Source: Gordionus sp. m RMFG-2023 (lineage: Eukaryota; Nematomorpha; Gordioida; Chordodea; Parachordodidae). From it: DNA of 64,000 nucleotides. A model generated the notes under the pieces. It did no database searches, was not told the origin of the DNA, and was given only the letters and a program-made list of their open reading frames with translations. How positions within the stretch are numbered: the first letter of the stretch is position 1; each line of letters opens with the position of its first letter. The stretch spans positions 30,667,366 through 30,731,365 of the forward strand of contig NC_088777.1 of the NCBI RefSeq assembly GCF_954871325.1. Direction: 5' to 3'. The translations under genes were made by a program, and so were the position numbers. Positions 62,694 to 64,000 of this stretch are shown in pieces.

Positions 62694-63130
62694 CTAATGT
62701 TGTAATTGAACGCATTCCTGAATGAAATTTGTTTTTTCGAAAAAAAATATGGACGCCGCTTTTATTTTTTACAAACTTTGAACGTGAACGCGTTCCTTTT
62801 TGACTAACGCGTTCGTTTTATGCTTTCAATTTTAGAAAATCTTCTTATTTTTATTTATTTAAAAATGAAAAATATTCATTTAATATTAATCTAAATTTTT
62901 TAAGATAAAAGGGTTATTTTTTAATCTATTTCCTTTATCACATTTTAATTTTTTTAACCAGCCACTTTTTCTGTTGTTATTTCATCATCATATGATTCTG
63001 AATTAATTAACATGACCATGACACAAATTAAATAATAGTAATATCATATATTCAACAAACTAATTCTACCCTTACCAAATCTAAAATGTGTCCAAAAAGT
63101 ATATCAGTTATAAAATCTTCAAGTTCTAAT
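62694..63130 (+). mobile_element. hAT fragment, inverted relative of 3742-5083
   Basis: Shares the GAACGCGTTC-rich subterminal region, the TCATCATCATATGATTCTGAA block and the TGTGTCCAAAAAGTATAT block with 3742-5083 in reverse complement. One end only. Confidence 0.65.
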
Positions 63131-64000
63131 TTAAAGAGATACATGATTGTAGAGAATGAGAACTGCATGGGCAACCGACATTAAAAAATAATTTTGGGGC
63201 TCGGGGGGTTGTAAGAGCTATGACCGGACCGGAAAAATAAATATTAATATAAATATCCAAATAATCATTATTATTCATTCAATCATTAAACCAATCATTT
63301 TTTATTTATCACATTTTATCCTTAAAAGTGTCAATCTTAATAACATGTCATTTTCAATTATTATTTTATAATTTACATAACAGCTATAATATTTTTCTTT
63401 TTCTATTATGTCTTATATTTTTTATTATATTTTTTTCCCAAATTCTTTTTATTCATTTCATAATCAATTTTTCTTCTGAAAAATCGATAATCAAAAAAAA
63501 ATATTTATAATTCCGATAAAAAAATAAATTCCATGAAAAATATTGATAAATTTCAAAAATCGATAATCAAAAATAATATTGATAATTCCGAGAAAAAATA
63601 AATAAATAAAAAAAATGATGAACATAACAACAGCCACCAAACTATTTTAAGTATTATATTTTAGTACATTGCATTGCATAGTTAACGATTTTATTAAATA
63701 TTTTACTTTCATCATATCTATCAAGTTAAATAAAATATTTTTTAATAATATCTATTTAATTAAATAAACTCATATTTTTATATTAAAAAAATTATTTCAT
63801 TGGAAGCCAAATTTAAAAAAATTGGTGAAAAGATTAGGAGCAATGAATATAAAGTAAGGGAAGATGTCAATGGCAAATCTGAGGTCTACAAAAAGTTTTC
63901 ATTTATATGATTAAAACAAAGAAAAACTTAACTATGTAAGTTGTAATTTTTAATATATATGTTTATAATTCTATAACAACAGGTTAATATATTTATACAT
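63131..64000. other. Window end, nothing recognised
   Basis: A+T-rich. The 60-codon frame at 63328 is Phe/Ile-rich low-complexity sequence. Confidence 0.4.

Noticed and set aside
63328-63510. Hydrophobic 60-codon frame considered as a membrane protein
   Set aside because: Phe/Ile/Leu runs are expected from T-rich DNA. No start context or homology.

Overview
The window is about three-quarters A+T and comes from the nuclear genome of an invertebrate animal. Long repeat-filled introns with GT-AG ends, a Polycomb SUZ12 gene, a trypsin-type protease gene and decayed hAT, Tc1/mariner, pogo, PIF/Harbinger, RTE-like LINE and Ty3/gypsy elements all fit this. I cannot name the species or phylum.

Two host genes can be assembled exon by exon. 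The first, on the + strand, is a SUZ12 orthologue spanning 2538-35234. It has nine exons with matching splice phases, giving 2919 nt and 972 residues. The N-terminal third is Asn-rich. It is followed by the conserved N-terminal region, a C2H2 zinc finger and a complete VEFS box. Only about 9% of the locus is coding, and single introns reach 12.9 kb. SUZ12 is a core subunit of the PRC2 H3K27 methyltransferase.

The second gene, on the - strand (58820-54568), is a trypsin-like S1 serine protease. Five exons give 306 residues with an intact His/Asp/Ser triad, an Arg-Ile-Ile-Gly-Gly activation site and Asp at the base of the specificity pocket. The signal-peptide exon, if there is one, was not found.

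The rest is repeat. Intron 1 (3238-9181) holds a 4.3-kb composite flanked by an 8-bp target duplication (one mismatch) with further elements nested inside. Intron 2 has PIF/Harbinger-like and hAT MITEs. Intron 5 holds a Tc1/mariner element with precise TA ends. Intron 6 (18971-31843) holds a stack of hAT elements, a foldback element and minisatellites. Intron 8 holds an antisense RTE-like LINE. From 35.6 to 41 kb there are Tc1, retroelement and LINE remnants. A broken Ty3/gypsy copy (41487-48349) carries a pogo/Tigger-like element in its leader. It is followed by a tandem satellite (49.2-50.0 kb) and a 3-kb RTE-like LINE (50.4-53.4 kb). The protease gene has an odd TIR element built from a 15-bp array in its first intron. 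The last 5 kb holds hAT remnants and no gene I can recognise.

I found no CRISPR array, operon, rRNA, convincing tRNA or new defence-type system. The most informative result is the divergent, repeat-inflated SUZ12 gene, which is hard to see from long open frames alone.
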